Positions 47,979 to 55,957 of a stretch of 55,957 nt of DNA are shown piece after piece (position 1 is the stretch's first letter; every line of letters starts with the position of its first letter). Origin of the DNA: Actinomycetales bacterium. GTDB taxonomy: Bacteria > Actinomycetota > Actinomycetes > Actinomycetales > Microbacteriaceae. The stretch covers positions 1 through 55,957 of the forward strand of contig JAATGR010000096.1 of NCBI GenBank assembly GCA_015654575.1, in the 5' to 3' direction. The position numbers and the translations under genes were made by a program. Below the pieces are notes generated by a model, which searched no databases, had not been told where the DNA came from, and saw nothing but the letters and a program-made list of their open reading frames with translations.

Positions 47979-48041
47979 AACTCAGGCAGATCCGGCTCCG
48001 AAACCGCCGCCAGCGGGCCGTTACCGCGTTCTGCCTGAGTT
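47979..48041. repeat. Inverted repeat upstream of the FUSC gene
   Basis: AACTCAGGCAGA (47979-47990) and TCTGCCTGAGTT (48030-48041) are perfect 12-bp arms with a 39-base spacer. They lie 19-81 bases before the FUSC start, between it and the stop of the upstream ygfZ-like gene. Candidates are twin operator half-sites or a terminator for the ygfZ unit. Confidence 0.7.
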
Positions 48042-48080
48042 ATGAACAGCCCCGCGGGCCGACCTGCGGCAAGCATCGGC

Positions 48081-49163
48081 TCAGCGACGCCTGCCCAGCC
48101 GCGGCAGGCGCGGGATGGATGCGGCGGCCCCCGCATCCGCGGGGACGATCTCCTCCGCCGAGGCTGCGACCGGCCCCTGCGAGGTGCGCACGGTCACCTC
48201 TCCCGAGGTTCCCGAGGTGCGGGCAGCCCGGCGCACGAGCGCGAGCGCGATCGGGCCGTCCTCATAGTGCCGTGCGACCGAGGTCACCGCTCCGACCGCG
48301 TCGCCCCCGACCTCGACCGCATCCCCCGGTTCGGGGAGCACGTCGTCGCTGCCGTCCAGCTGCAGCGCCACCAGGCGACGCGGCGGATGCCCGAGGTTGT
48401 GCACCTTCGCGATGGTCTCCTGCCCGCGGTAGCAGCCCTTGTCGAGGTGCACCGCCGTGCGCAGCCAGTCGACCTCGTGCGGGATCAGGCGGTCATCAAC
48501 CTCGTTGGCCCAGCGGGGCCGCCACGCCGCGACACGCAAGGCATCGACGGCGATCGCCCCTGCCACCGGACGCTCCCGCAGCAGCCGGGCGGCCTCGTCC
48601 GGCGAGACCAGCACGTCGACCCAGCGACGATCGGATCCCGGATGCCCGTCGATCACCCCGTATCCGACGCCCCCGACCGACACCTGAGGCCACGGGTCGC
48701 GCCAGATCAAAGGCACTCCGGCGGGCGAAGCGGGCGAGATCCCCTCGGCGGATGCCCCACCGACCACGACGACCTCGTCGGCGAGACGGGGAGAGACACG
48801 CAGCCGGAACCGCATCCGCAGCAACCAGGTCAGCAGCGGCTCCGCGTCGGCGGCGTCGACCAGGAGCCAGGTGGTCTCGCCGTCGTCGATCACGCCGGCG
48901 ACGTGCTCGACGTGCCCGCGCGGGTCGAGCACGAGCATCTCGGTGGAGACCCCGGGCTCCAGGTGCGCGATGGACTGGGAGGTGATCGAATCGAGCCACG
49001 ACAGCCGGTCCTCGCCGGAGACGGCCACCACCGCACGCTCACCGGTGATCGCGACGGCCGAGCCGTCGGCGAGGGCACGCTGCTCCGCGAGCGGATTCCC
49101 GGTGTGCTGCAGCACACCGTCGGAGACGACCGCGGCGGGCACCGCATCGAACAACGCGGGCAT
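48081..49163 (-). CDS. ygfZ: YgfZ/GcvT-like folate-binding protein
   Basis: 360 residues with the GcvT/YgfZ fold. The diagnostic motif K-G-C-Y-x-G-Q-E is present as LDKGCYRGQETIAKVHNLGH. YgfZ supports assembly or repair of certain iron-sulfur enzymes with tetrahydrofolate. ATG at 49163 overlaps the stop of the nitrobindin gene (TGATG), so these heme/Fe-S-related proteins are co-translated. Confidence 0.93.
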   Translation of the reverse strand: MPALFDAVPAAVVSDGVLQHTGNPLAEQRALADGSAVAITGERAVVAVSGEDRLSWLDSITSQSIAHLEPGVSTEMLVLDPRGHVEHVAGVIDDGETTWLLVDAADAEPLLTWLLRMRFRLRVSPRLADEVVVVGGASAEGISPASPAGVPLIWRDPWPQVSVGGVGYGVIDGHPGSDRRWVDVLVSPDEAARLLRERPVAGAIAVDALRVAAWRPRWANEVDDRLIPHEVDWLRTAVHLDKGCYRGQETIAKVHNLGHPPRRLVALQLDGSDDVLPEPGDAVEVGGDAVGAVTSVARHYEDGPIALALVRRAARTSGTSGEVTVRTSQGPVAASAEEIVPADAGAAASIPRLPRLGRRR

Positions 49164-49759
49164 CAGGCGGCCTTCGCGAGTCGGGCCGAGGCGTGCGAGC
49201 CGAGTCCTGCGCCGAGGGCGGCGATGTCCCACGCCCAGAGGAGGTGCCCGCCGACCAGACCGTACATCCGCGTCGCAGCGGCATACGGCTTCCCCTCGGG
49301 CGGGGCGACGACTGCGTCGGTCGCGAGGTCGATGCGTGGCCCGCGCACCTGGCCGAGATAGAGCTCGCTCAGCCCATCGGCGTGCACGATCGCTGCGACG
49401 ATCTCGAATCCGCCGTCCGCGGTGCGCAGCGCCTCGACGTCGTCCGCGGTGCGGATCCCGGCCGCCTCGCGCGGCGGCAGCAGCCCGGGACCGGCGTCGG
49501 ACGCAGCGGCGGCCCGTGCGATGCGCCAGAACCCGGTCTCCGTCACGAGCGGGGTGCCGTCCTCATCGAGCAATTGCGCGGTCGCGGTATAGGCGAGTGC
49601 TCCCGACGGGGCGGGGGCGAAGCGGATGCGGTGTGAGAACTCTCCGGCGAACCGGTGGCCGTCGGCTTCGTAGTCGATGACGCCCGTTCCCTCCCATTCG
49701 CCCACGAGCCAGGCCAGAGGGACGAGATCGGCAGAGAGATCGGTGGGAAGTTCGATCAT
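49163..49759 (-). CDS. Nitrobindin-type heme-binding beta-barrel (FABP-like, DUF1794)
   Basis: 198 residues forming a ten-stranded barrel. The N-terminal signature PLAWLVGEWEGTGVIDYEAD and later ETGFWRIA are characteristic. These proteins bind ferric heme and interact with NO or peroxynitrite. The proximal His expected near the C-terminus is not obvious, as the last part reads LGAGLGSHASARL, so heme binding is unproven here. ATG at 49759. Confidence 0.85.
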   Translation of the reverse strand: MIELPTDLSADLVPLAWLVGEWEGTGVIDYEADGHRFAGEFSHRIRFAPAPSGALAYTATAQLLDEDGTPLVTETGFWRIARAAAASDAGPGLLPPREAAGIRTADDVEALRTADGGFEIVAAIVHADGLSELYLGQVRGPRIDLATDAVVAPPEGKPYAAATRMYGLVGGHLLWAWDIAALGAGLGSHASARLAKAA

Positions 49760-49770
49760 CGCCGCGCCCG

Positions 49771-49893
49771 TCAGCGCTGGCCGCGGTACAGGTTCTTGAT
49801 CACGACGGCCGAGACGAAGACGATCGCGAGCGAGGCGAGTGCGAGCAGCCCCACGAAGAACATTTCGAGCGCGACGAGGTCCATGTCTTTCAT
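49771..49893 (-). CDS. Small single-helix membrane protein (40 aa)
   Basis: MKDMDLVALEMF leads into one hydrophobic helix (VGLLALASLAIVFVSAVVI) and a basic end NLYRGQR, giving an in-out topology with cytoplasmic C-terminus. Start ATG 49893 (an ATG nine bases later is possible); no strong ribosome-binding site. It lies 11 bases upstream of the nitrobindin gene and 8 bases downstream of another membrane protein gene, so it is part of this minus-strand operon. Function unknown. Confidence 0.6.
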   Translation of the reverse strand: MKDMDLVALEMFFVGLLALASLAIVFVSAVVIKNLYRGQR

Positions 49894-49901
49894 CGTAGCG
49901 C

Positions 49902-50195
49902 TCACACCACGTTCAGCAGCGCGACCAACGCACTCACGGCGCTGATGATCCCGAGGATCAGCAGCGAGCCGAGCACAGTCGTCGCGGTGCGGCGGATGAA
50001 GTCGGAGGCGATGCCGTACCAGAGCTGCACCGCGAAGGCGGCGACCAGTGCGAAGCCCAGCGCGATCGTGGTCCAGGTGCCCTGCCACCCACGGGGCACA
50101 AACAGGACGATCACGATGCCGGCCAGGACGGTCGCGATCCACACCCCGACGATGGGGCGCATCGGACGGTGCGGCACGAGCTCGGGCGCGGTCAT
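49902..50195 (-). CDS. Small three-helix membrane protein
   Basis: 97 residues with three hydrophobic helices (VGVWIATVLAGIVIVLFV, WTTIALGFALVAAFAVQLWY and TTVLGSLLILGIISAVSALV) and a short polar N-terminus. ATG at 50195. First gene of the minus-strand unit running through the small helix protein, nitrobindin and ygfZ. Family not recognised. It is divergent from glnR. Confidence 0.7.
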   Translation of the reverse strand: MTAPELVPHRPMRPIVGVWIATVLAGIVIVLFVPRGWQGTWTTIALGFALVAAFAVQLWYGIASDFIRRTATTVLGSLLILGIISAVSALVALLNVV

Positions 50196-50350
50196 CCCGC
50201 TATTCTTCCGCACTGGGCGGGGCCACGCATCCACACCGGATGCCGGCCCGGCGCACGCCGGCGCGACATGCCTCGAACCGGCGGCGGGCGGCCGGGGCGA
50301 CCACGCCCTAAGATGGACGCCGGGGCGGGTCAGCCGCCGGGAGGATTCCA

Positions 50351-51043
50351 TTGGCACAGCTACTCGTCCTGAGCTCTGCGCAGACCGGCAGTCCGGTCCT
50401 GCCGTCGCTCGAGTTGCTCAGCCACCGTGTCCGACAGATCCCCGCCGAACCCGCTCAGCTGGTGAACGCCCCCAGCGCCGACGTGGTGTTCGTCGATGCC
50501 CGATTCGATCTCGTGGGCGCGAAGTCGCTGTGCAAGATCCTCGCCACCACGGGGCTCGATGTGCCGCTGCTGCTGATCATCACCGAGGGCGGACTGACGG
50601 CCGTCTCACCCGACTGGGGTGTGGATGACGTCGTCCTGGTGACTGCGGGGCCGGCGGAGGTCGACGCGCGCATCCGGCTGGCGATCGGCCGCCAATCGGT
50701 GGAGCAGGCCTCCACCCGGGTGCAGACCTCCGGCATCACAATCGACGAGTCGTCCTATTCGGCCAAGGTGCACGGCCGCCCGCTGGATCTCACCTACAAG
50801 GAGTTCCAGCTGCTGCACTTCTTCGCCACGCATCCCTCCCGGGTATTCACCCGCGAGCAGCTGCTCAGCGAGGTGTGGGGGTACGACTACTTCGGCGGCA
50901 CCCGCACGGTCGACGTGCACGTGCGGCGCCTGCGGGCAAAGCTCGGCGATCTGGAGCAGCTGATCGGCACTGTGCGCAATGTCGGCTACCGGTTCAACGT
51001 GTACGACGACGACCAGGTCCCGGCGCCGAAAGCGCGTTCCTGA
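50351..51043 (+). CDS. glnR: GlnR-type orphan OmpR-family regulator
   Basis: 230 residues closely matching mycobacterial GlnR (Rv0818): a receiver-like domain without the normal phosphorylation pocket ([37 protein letters not shown]) and a C-terminal winged helix ([55 protein letters not shown]). GlnR controls nitrogen assimilation genes. The start is TTG at 50351, set by GGGAGGA nine bases upstream. It is followed by polyphosphate kinase and phosphate-uptake genes, placing nitrogen and phosphate control together. Confidence 0.92.
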   Translation: MAQLLVLSSAQTGSPVLPSLELLSHRVRQIPAEPAQLVNAPSADVVFVDARFDLVGAKSLCKILATTGLDVPLLLIITEGGLTAVSPDWGVDDVVLVTAGPAEVDARIRLAIGRQSVEQASTRVQTSGITIDESSYSAKVHGRPLDLTYKEFQLLHFFATHPSRVFTREQLLSEVWGYDYFGGTRTVDVHVRRLRAKLGDLEQLIGTVRNVGYRFNVYDDDQVPAPKARS

Positions 51044-51102
51044 GTCCGGTCCTCCGCCGATCAGTTCACATCACGGTCACCTCGTGCTGTCATGATGAAG
51101 TG

Positions 51103-53271
51103 GTGCTCGAACAGGATGTGCTCGATTCCGGTCTCGGCGACGCCGACGACGATGACTTCGACCAGGCGTCCGGGGCCCCGGACGCTGAGCTGCCCGAGGG
51201 CCGATACCTCGACCGCGAGCTGAGCTGGCTGGCGTTCAACCAGCGTGTGCTGGAGCTGGCGGAGGATGCCGGGCTGCCGGTTCTGGAGAGATCGAACTTC
51301 CTGGCGATCTTCGGAAGCAACCTCGACGAGTTCTTCATGGTGCGTGTCGCGGGCCTGAAGCGCCGGATCATCACCGGCCTTGCCGTGCCGACCAACGTCG
51401 GCCGATCGCCGGCCGAGGTCCTCTCCGACATCTCCGAGGCGGCGCACACGTTGCAGCTGCGGCACGCCGAGGTGTGGCGCGACCAGGTGCGCCCGGCCCT
51501 CGCGGAGGCGGGCATCGAGGTCGCGCGCTGGAGCGAGCTCGTAGAGGCCGACCGGGTCCGCCTCTACGAGTACTTCCAGTCGCAGGTCTTCCCGGTGCTG
51601 ATGCCGCTCGCCGTCGACCCTGCGCACCCGTTCCCCTACATCTCCGGGTTGTCGTTGAACCTGGCGATCCGCGTCCGCAACGCGAAGACCGGCCGACAGG
51701 AGTTCGCGCGTCTGAAGGTGCCGCCGATGCTGCCCCGCTTCGTCCAGGTGTCGCGCGACGGCGAGCACGTCCGCTACATCCCCCTCGAGGACCTCATCGC
51801 GAACAACCTCGCCGACCTCTTCCCCGGCATGGAGATCCTCGACCACCACGCCTTCCGCCTCACGCGCAACGAGGACATGGTGATCGAGGAGGATGAGACC
51901 GAGAACCTCATCCAGGCGCTCGAGGCCGAGCTGATGCGCCGCCGGTTCGGTCCTCCGATCCGCCTGGAGATCACCGACGACATGGACGCGGTCACCCTCG
52001 ATCTGCTCATCCGGGAGCTCGACATCACCGAGCAGGAGGTCTACCGCCTGCCCGGCCCGCTCGATCTGCGGGGACTGTTCGACCTGTCCCGGATCGAACG
52101 GCCCGAGCTGCACTACGCGCCGCACGTGCCCACCACCGCGGTCGCGTTCCAGCCCGCCGGCGACAGCGAGCGGTCCGACATCTTCGCCGCCATCCGCGCG
52201 GGCGACGTGCTCGTGCATCACCCTTACGAATCGTTCGCGACGAGCGTGCAGGGGTTCCTGGAGCAGGCCGCGAAAGACCCGCACGTGCTCGCCATCAAGC
52301 AGACGCTGTACCGCACCAGCGGCGACAGCCCGATCGTGCAGGCGCTGATCGACGCCGCCCAGGCCGGCAAACAGGTGCTCGCCCTGGTCGAGGTGAAGGC
52401 CCGTTTCGATGAGGCGAACAACATCGTGTGGGCGCGCAAGCTCGAGAAGGCCGGCGTCCACGTGGTCTACGGGCTGGTCGGGCTGAAGACCCACTGCAAG
52501 CTGGCGCTGGTCATCCGTCAGGAGAACGGCGTGCTGCGCAGCTACTGCCACGTCGGCACCGGGAACTACAACCCCAAGACGAGCCGCATCTACGAGGACT
52601 TCGGCCTGTTCACGGTGAACGAGGAGGTCGGCCGCGACCTGACCCGGCTGTTCAACGAGCTGAGCGGCTACGCGATCGAGAAGAAGTTCAAGCGTCTGCT
52701 GGTGGCGCCGCTCCACCTGCGAAAGGGCCTGCTGCGACTCATCGACCGCGAGCGGCACAACGCCGAGGCAGGCAAGCCGTCCGGCATCTGCATCAAAGTC
52801 AACTCCATGGTCGACGAGCAGATCATCGACGCGCTCTACCGCGCCAGCGCCGCCGGCGTGTGCGTGGAGGTGTGGGTGCGAGGCATCTGCAGCCTCATGC
52901 CGGGCGTGGCCGGGATGAGCGAGAACATCACGGTCCGGTCGATCCTCGGCCGCTACCTCGAGCACTCCCGCATCTTCGCGTTCCACAACGGCGGCGCACC
53001 GGTCGCGTACATCGGCAGCGCCGACATGATGCACCGCAACCTCGACCGACGCGTCGAAGCGCTCGTGCGCATCGTCGAGTCGGCGCAGCTGACCGAGCTC
53101 GACGAGCTGTTCTCCCTCGCGATGAGCGATGGCACGAGCTCGTGGTGGCTGGGCCCGGACGGGGTGTGGACACGGCATCATCTGGATGCCGGCGGCACAC
53201 CGCTCGCAGACATCCAGGACGTCACGATGGCGAGCGTGCAGCGGCGTCGCCGGCCGCGAGCGGCACGATGA
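51103..53271 (+). CDS. ppk: Polyphosphate kinase 1
   Basis: 722 residues; reversibly makes polyphosphate from ATP. Domains N, H, C1 and C2 are all present: [20 protein letters not shown] at the start, [38 protein letters not shown] with the phosphorylated His483 and [16 protein letters not shown] with the second active-site His621. An acidic N-terminal extension of ~25 residues precedes the PPK domain. GTG at 51103 (or 51100). It is coupled by ATGA overlap to the Nudix/phosphatase gene, an arrangement known in actinobacteria. Confidence 0.96.
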   Translation: MLEQDVLDSGLGDADDDDFDQASGAPDAELPEGRYLDRELSWLAFNQRVLELAEDAGLPVLERSNFLAIFGSNLDEFFMVRVAGLKRRIITGLAVPTNVGRSPAEVLSDISEAAHTLQLRHAEVWRDQVRPALAEAGIEVARWSELVEADRVRLYEYFQSQVFPVLMPLAVDPAHPFPYISGLSLNLAIRVRNAKTGRQEFARLKVPPMLPRFVQVSRDGEHVRYIPLEDLIANNLADLFPGMEILDHHAFRLTRNEDMVIEEDETENLIQALEAELMRRRFGPPIRLEITDDMDAVTLDLLIRELDITEQEVYRLPGPLDLRGLFDLSRIERPELHYAPHVPTTAVAFQPAGDSERSDIFAAIRAGDVLVHHPYESFATSVQGFLEQAAKDPHVLAIKQTLYRTSGDSPIVQALIDAAQAGKQVLALVEVKARFDEANNIVWARKLEKAGVHVVYGLVGLKTHCKLALVIRQENGVLRSYCHVGTGNYNPKTSRIYEDFGLFTVNEEVGRDLTRLFNELSGYAIEKKFKRLLVAPLHLRKGLLRLIDRERHNAEAGKPSGICIKVNSMVDEQIIDALYRASAAGVCVEVWVRGICSLMPGVAGMSENITVRSILGRYLEHSRIFAFHNGGAPVAYIGSADMMHRNLDRRVEALVRIVESAQLTELDELFSLAMSDGTSSWWLGPDGVWTRHHLDAGGTPLADIQDVTMASVQRRRRPRAAR

Positions 53272-54206
53272 CCGAGACGGCGGTCTACGCGGCGGGCGGA
53301 GTCGTCTGGCGCGTGGTCGAGGGGAAGCTGCTCATCCTCCTGATCCACCGCACCCAGTACCGCGACATCACCCTGCCCAAGGGCAAGGTAGACCCCGGCG
53401 AGACGCTGCCGGAGACGGCCGTGCGCGAGATCGAGGAGGAGACCGGTATCCGGGTGCACCTGGGTGTTCCGGTCGGGGTGTCGCGCTACGTCATGCCGAA
53501 GGGACGGCAGAAGGTCGTCCACTACTGGGCGACGCACGCCACCGACGACGCGATCCGCGCCTCCACGTTCGTGCCGAACAAGGAGATCGCCGCGCTGGAA
53601 TGGGTGACGCCGAAGAAGGCGCTCGGCCGGCTGAGCTATCCGGTCGACGTGGAGATCGTCGAGAGCTTCCTCGTCTTCGCCGACGACGGCGTGCTCGACA
53701 CGTTCCCGATCATCGCGCTGCGCCATGCGAAGGCCACCGACCGCGACCAGTGGAAGGGGTCGGATGCCTCGCGACCGCTCACCTCGCGCGGCTCCCGTCA
53801 GGCGAAGGCGATCGTGGGCCCGCTGCGCGCCTACGGGGTGCGTCGTATCGTCTCCAGCGACGCCGTACGGTGCGTGCAGACCGTGACGCCGTTGGCGGAG
53901 GCGCTCGGCAAGCGGATCCGCACCACGGCCGAGATCAGCCAGCAGGCCTGGGAGGAAGGCCAATCGGATCCGCGTTCCGTCGTCGGTCGGCGCGTCCGCT
54001 CCGGCAAGCCCGCCGTGCTGTGCAGCCACGGACCGGTCCTGCCGGACATCCTCGGCGAACTGGCCCTGGCGACCGGGACCCTGCGCGGTTCGTACCTGAG
54101 CAGCGCATCCAGCCTGGAGGTCGCGGGGTTCTCGGTCGCGCATCTGTCGCGCAGCAACCCGGGCTCCGGAATCGCAGCGATCGAGACCGTGCTGCCGCAG
54201 GTGTGA
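53268..54206 (+). CDS. mutT1: MutT1-like Nudix hydrolase fused to histidine phosphatase domain
   Basis: 312 residues. The N-terminal Nudix domain has the box [20 protein letters not shown] followed by TG. The C-terminal histidine phosphatase domain has the active-site LRHAKATDR and the second His in [13 protein letters not shown]. This is the mycobacterial MutT1 architecture, which hydrolyses 8-oxo-dGTP/GTP and diadenosine polyphosphates. ATG at 53268 overlaps the ppk stop. Co-translation with Ppk suggests linked nucleotide and polyphosphate turnover. Confidence 0.92.
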   Translation: MTETAVYAAGGVVWRVVEGKLLILLIHRTQYRDITLPKGKVDPGETLPETAVREIEEETGIRVHLGVPVGVSRYVMPKGRQKVVHYWATHATDDAIRASTFVPNKEIAALEWVTPKKALGRLSYPVDVEIVESFLVFADDGVLDTFPIIALRHAKATDRDQWKGSDASRPLTSRGSRQAKAIVGPLRAYGVRRIVSSDAVRCVQTVTPLAEALGKRIRTTAEISQQAWEEGQSDPRSVVGRRVRSGKPAVLCSHGPVLPDILGELALATGTLRGSYLSSASSLEVAGFSVAHLSRSNPGSGIAAIETVLPQV

Positions 54207-54234
54207 GCGTGCCGCGCCGGCACCGTCGTCCGGG

Positions 54235-54256
54235 GTTCACAGGGGAACACCACAGA
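54235..54256 (+). promoter_or_regulatory. PHO-box-like direct repeat upstream of first pstS-like gene
   Basis: GTTCACA at 54235-54241 and AACACCA at 54246-54252 are spaced by 11 bases, the periodicity of actinobacterial PhoP direct-repeat units (consensus GTTCACC). The first unit is good and the second weak. The site lies ~80 bases before the gene, a suitable place for activation under phosphate limitation. Confidence 0.55.
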
Positions 54257-54314
54257 GAGGTGACAGGAGAATAGACGGGGCGGAAGACGGCCTGCGGATT
54301 AGGATGTGACGGTG

Positions 54315-55460
54315 ATGATCGCGCGGCTCACGGTCTGCGCCGCCCTCGCCGTACTCTCCCTGGCAGTCGTCTCCGGGTGCGCTTCGCCGAGCGACGCGGC
54401 GACGACGGCGGTGGCGTCGTCGACCGCCACGAGCACCCCCCGGGCGACGGATGCCACCGGTACGGTGCCCCTGGCCGGCGCCGGCACGTCATGGCAGGGC
54501 GACAGGATCGACACGTGGACCGCCGCATTCACCGACACGACGCCACAGATCACGTACTCGACCAGCACGACCGCGTCGGCACGTGCCTTGTTCTCCTCCG
54601 GCCGTATCGACTTCCTCGGCGCGGACCGCGCGTTCATGACGACCGAGATCGAGGGGTCGACATTCGCGGGCTGCGCATCCGGCAGCGGGCTGACCGAGAT
54701 CCCGGTGTCGATCGGCGCGATCTCGGTCGTCTACAACCTCCCCGGCGTCGACGAGCTGAAGCTCGATGCCGGGACGCTGGCCGGCATCTTCACCGGCGAC
54801 ATCACCGAGTGGGATGATCCCGCCATCGTCGCCCAAAACCCGGACGCCGATCTGCCGCACCGCACGATCACGCCCGTCCACCTCAGCGGGGCCTCCGGGA
54901 TCACCAGCAACTTCACCGACTATCTGTCGGCCGGCGCGGAAGCGGTCTGGACGTACGGATCCGTCGACCGCTGGCCCGACCTGGACAGCCGAACCACCAC
55001 GACGACCGACAAAGCGACCTCTACGGCGACGGCGACCGACGACGCTGCGACCGCCGTCGCCGAGACCTGGGGGTCGATCGGCTACGTCGACACGGCCACC
55101 GATGAGGGCCTGTCGAGCGCCCTGCTCCGGGTGGGCGACGCCTACGTCGCCGCGTCTGCGGCGTCCGCCGCGAACGCGGTGACCGCGATCACGACCCAGA
55201 CGGAGCAGACCACCCGGGTGAGCGTCGAGATCGACCGCACCCCCGCGAAGGGCGTATATCCGCTAGCGGTGGTGAACTATCTGATCGGATGCGCCGCCTA
55301 CACCGATCCGGTCGTCACCGACGAGGTGCGCACGCTGTTCGGTTCCGCGGTCAGCGCGGATGCGCAGGCGCAGGTCGCCGACACCGGGCTCGCCCCGGTG
55401 ACCGCCTCCCTCCGGGCGCGCGCGATCGCCGCACTGGCACTCATGGGCGCAACCGACTGA
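54315..55460 (+). CDS. PstS-like substrate-binding lipoprotein with altered ligand loops
   Basis: 381 residues. Lipoprotein signal with lipobox VSGC (Cys near 22), Thr/Ser-rich spacer, then a PstS-type fold: AGAGTSWQGDRIDTWTAAF, IFTGDITEWDDPAI and SGITSNFTDYLSAG. Loops that bind phosphate in normal PstS differ. The GSGGG loop is replaced by TTASARA, SD by AD, and the SGSGTT-type loop by SGASGIT. It may bind another oxyanion or act as a sensor. GTG at 54306 or 54312 are alternative starts (AGGA at 54301). Tandem with a standard pstS. Confidence 0.85.
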   Translation: MIARLTVCAALAVLSLAVVSGCASPSDAATTAVASSTATSTPRATDATGTVPLAGAGTSWQGDRIDTWTAAFTDTTPQITYSTSTTASARALFSSGRIDFLGADRAFMTTEIEGSTFAGCASGSGLTEIPVSIGAISVVYNLPGVDELKLDAGTLAGIFTGDITEWDDPAIVAQNPDADLPHRTITPVHLSGASGITSNFTDYLSAGAEAVWTYGSVDRWPDLDSRTTTTTDKATSTATATDDAATAVAETWGSIGYVDTATDEGLSSALLRVGDAYVAASAASAANAVTAITTQTEQTTRVSVEIDRTPAKGVYPLAVVNYLIGCAAYTDPVVTDEVRTLFGSAVSADAQAQVADTGLAPVTASLRARAIAALALMGATD

Positions 55461-55481
55461 GGCACGGACACGGGCGCAGCC

Positions 55482-55503
55482 GTTCACCGGCCGTTCACCC
55501 ACA
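55482..55503 (+). promoter_or_regulatory. PHO box upstream of pstS
   Basis: GTTCACC at 55482-55488 and GTTCACC at 55493-55499 are perfect copies of the PhoP direct-repeat unit with 11-base spacing. They lie ~85 bases upstream of the pstS start. This predicts activation of the phosphate uptake operon by PhoP under phosphate starvation. Confidence 0.8.
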
Positions 55504-55585
55504 CAGCCCGGATCGGTAAGGAAGGCGCTCTACGGTCATATCGCCCCGCACCGGAGCATCCCCTTACCCGTGAAGGAACCAAGAA

Positions 55586-55957
55586 GTGAAGACTATTCGT
55601 CTCGCGCAGGTCGGCGCTCTCGCCGCCGTCGCGGCCATCGCTCTCGCCGGCTGCGCCTCCTCCAGCAGCAGCAGCGCGTCCTCCTCCGCCTCCGCCTCCT
55701 CCTCGGCCGTCACGGTCAACATCGACTCTTCGCTGACCGGCACCATCACCGCCGGCGGATCGTCGGCCCAGGGCAACGCGCAGTCCGCGTGGATCACCGC
55801 CTTCAACGCGAGCGCAGCAGGCGTCACGATCAACTACGACAAGTCCCAGGGCTCGGGTGGCGGCGTGACCAACTTCCTCTCCGGCGCGTACGACTTCGCC
55901 GGCTCCGACTCGCCGCTGACGGCTGACCAGACGACCCAGTCCGCGGCGCAGTGCACC
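55586..55957 (+). CDS. pstS: Phosphate-binding lipoprotein PstS, N-terminal part (runs off the window)
   Basis: 124 codons are present. Lipoprotein signal with lipobox LAGC (Cys near residue 23), Ser/Ala spacer, then ITAGGSSAQGNAQSAWITAF, KSQGSGGGVTNFLSGAYDFA and GSDSPLT. These are the intact phosphate-binding loops of actinobacterial PstS. It delivers phosphate to the PstSCAB ABC importer, whose other genes should follow beyond the window. GTG at 55586 with AAGGAA upstream. Confidence 0.93.
   Translation, partial: MKTIRLAQVGALAAVAAIALAGCASSSSSSASSSASASSSAVTVNIDSSLTGTITAGGSSAQGNAQSAWITAFNASAAGVTINYDKSQGSGGGVTNFLSGAYDFAGSDSPLTADQTTQSAAQCT

Noticed and set aside
43902..48038. Very long plus-strand open frame (1378 codons)
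   Set aside because: It is antisense to sseB, pcrA and FUSC, all with full family motifs; the product is Arg/His-rich low-complexity sequence typical of GC-rich shadow frames.

Overview
The window is GC-rich DNA from an actinobacterium, most likely Microbacteriaceae and probably Microbacterium-like (inference). Signs are frequent GTG starts, a monomeric NADP-dependent isocitrate dehydrogenase, a GlnR-type orphan regulator, a stand-alone LigD polymerase domain, a Ddn-like deazaflavin protein and a MutT1-type Nudix/phosphatase fusion. The gene order pcrA - sucC - sucD - PerM-like - purN - purH is the ancestral actinobacterial order also found in mycobacteria. Here it is interrupted by accessory blocks.

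Layout. 1-1185: the first ~230 bases are lower in GC and hold the start of a DUF2975 membrane protein. They meet the truncated isocitrate dehydrogenase gene tail-to-tail at a perfect 20-bp palindrome (misassembly or rearrangement). 1311-8986: a GNAT, an atypical P-type ATPase, a heterodimeric ABC exporter and Ogt. 9172-9540: a 5'-truncated ABC permease relic.

9792-24182 is the most interesting part: a compact type VII secretion-like locus. A minus-strand unit encodes three WxG hairpin proteins, a 956-aa exported-type toxin with a C-terminal ADP-ribosyltransferase (ART) domain, and two translationally coupled downstream genes. One of those is itself ART-like and the other is unrecognised, so both are candidate immunity or accessory factors. 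A divergent plus-strand unit encodes a secreted Ig-like protein, a three-module FtsK/EssC-type ATPase with an N-terminal FHA region, a zinc-ribbon/FHA protein and two small membrane proteins. I see no EccB, EccD, EccE, mycosin, EsaA, EssA or EssB.

24217-29456: purH, purN, a PerM-like protein and an AzgA-type purine permease. 29457-37186 is an accessory block: Nudix, alpha/beta hydrolase, a MarR regulator with a clear operator and a frameshifted MFS exporter. This module lies between copies of a ~71-bp intergenic repeat. It is followed by a polysaccharide deacetylase lipoprotein, a gene with an in-frame TGA, and a small graveyard of defence genes (AbiEii and helicase relics).

36542-49759 returns mainly to housekeeping: Ddn-like protein, sucD/sucC, a TetR and an acyl-CoA dehydrogenase in one uninterrupted frame, LigD-Pol, SseB, PcrA, FUSC, YgfZ and nitrobindin. 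49771-55957 holds small membrane proteins and then a phosphate/nitrogen cluster: GlnR, polyphosphate kinase, MutT1-like hydrolase, a degenerate PstS paralogue and the start of a normal PstS, the last two preceded by PHO-box-like direct repeats. I found no tRNA, rRNA, CRISPR array or intact transposase.
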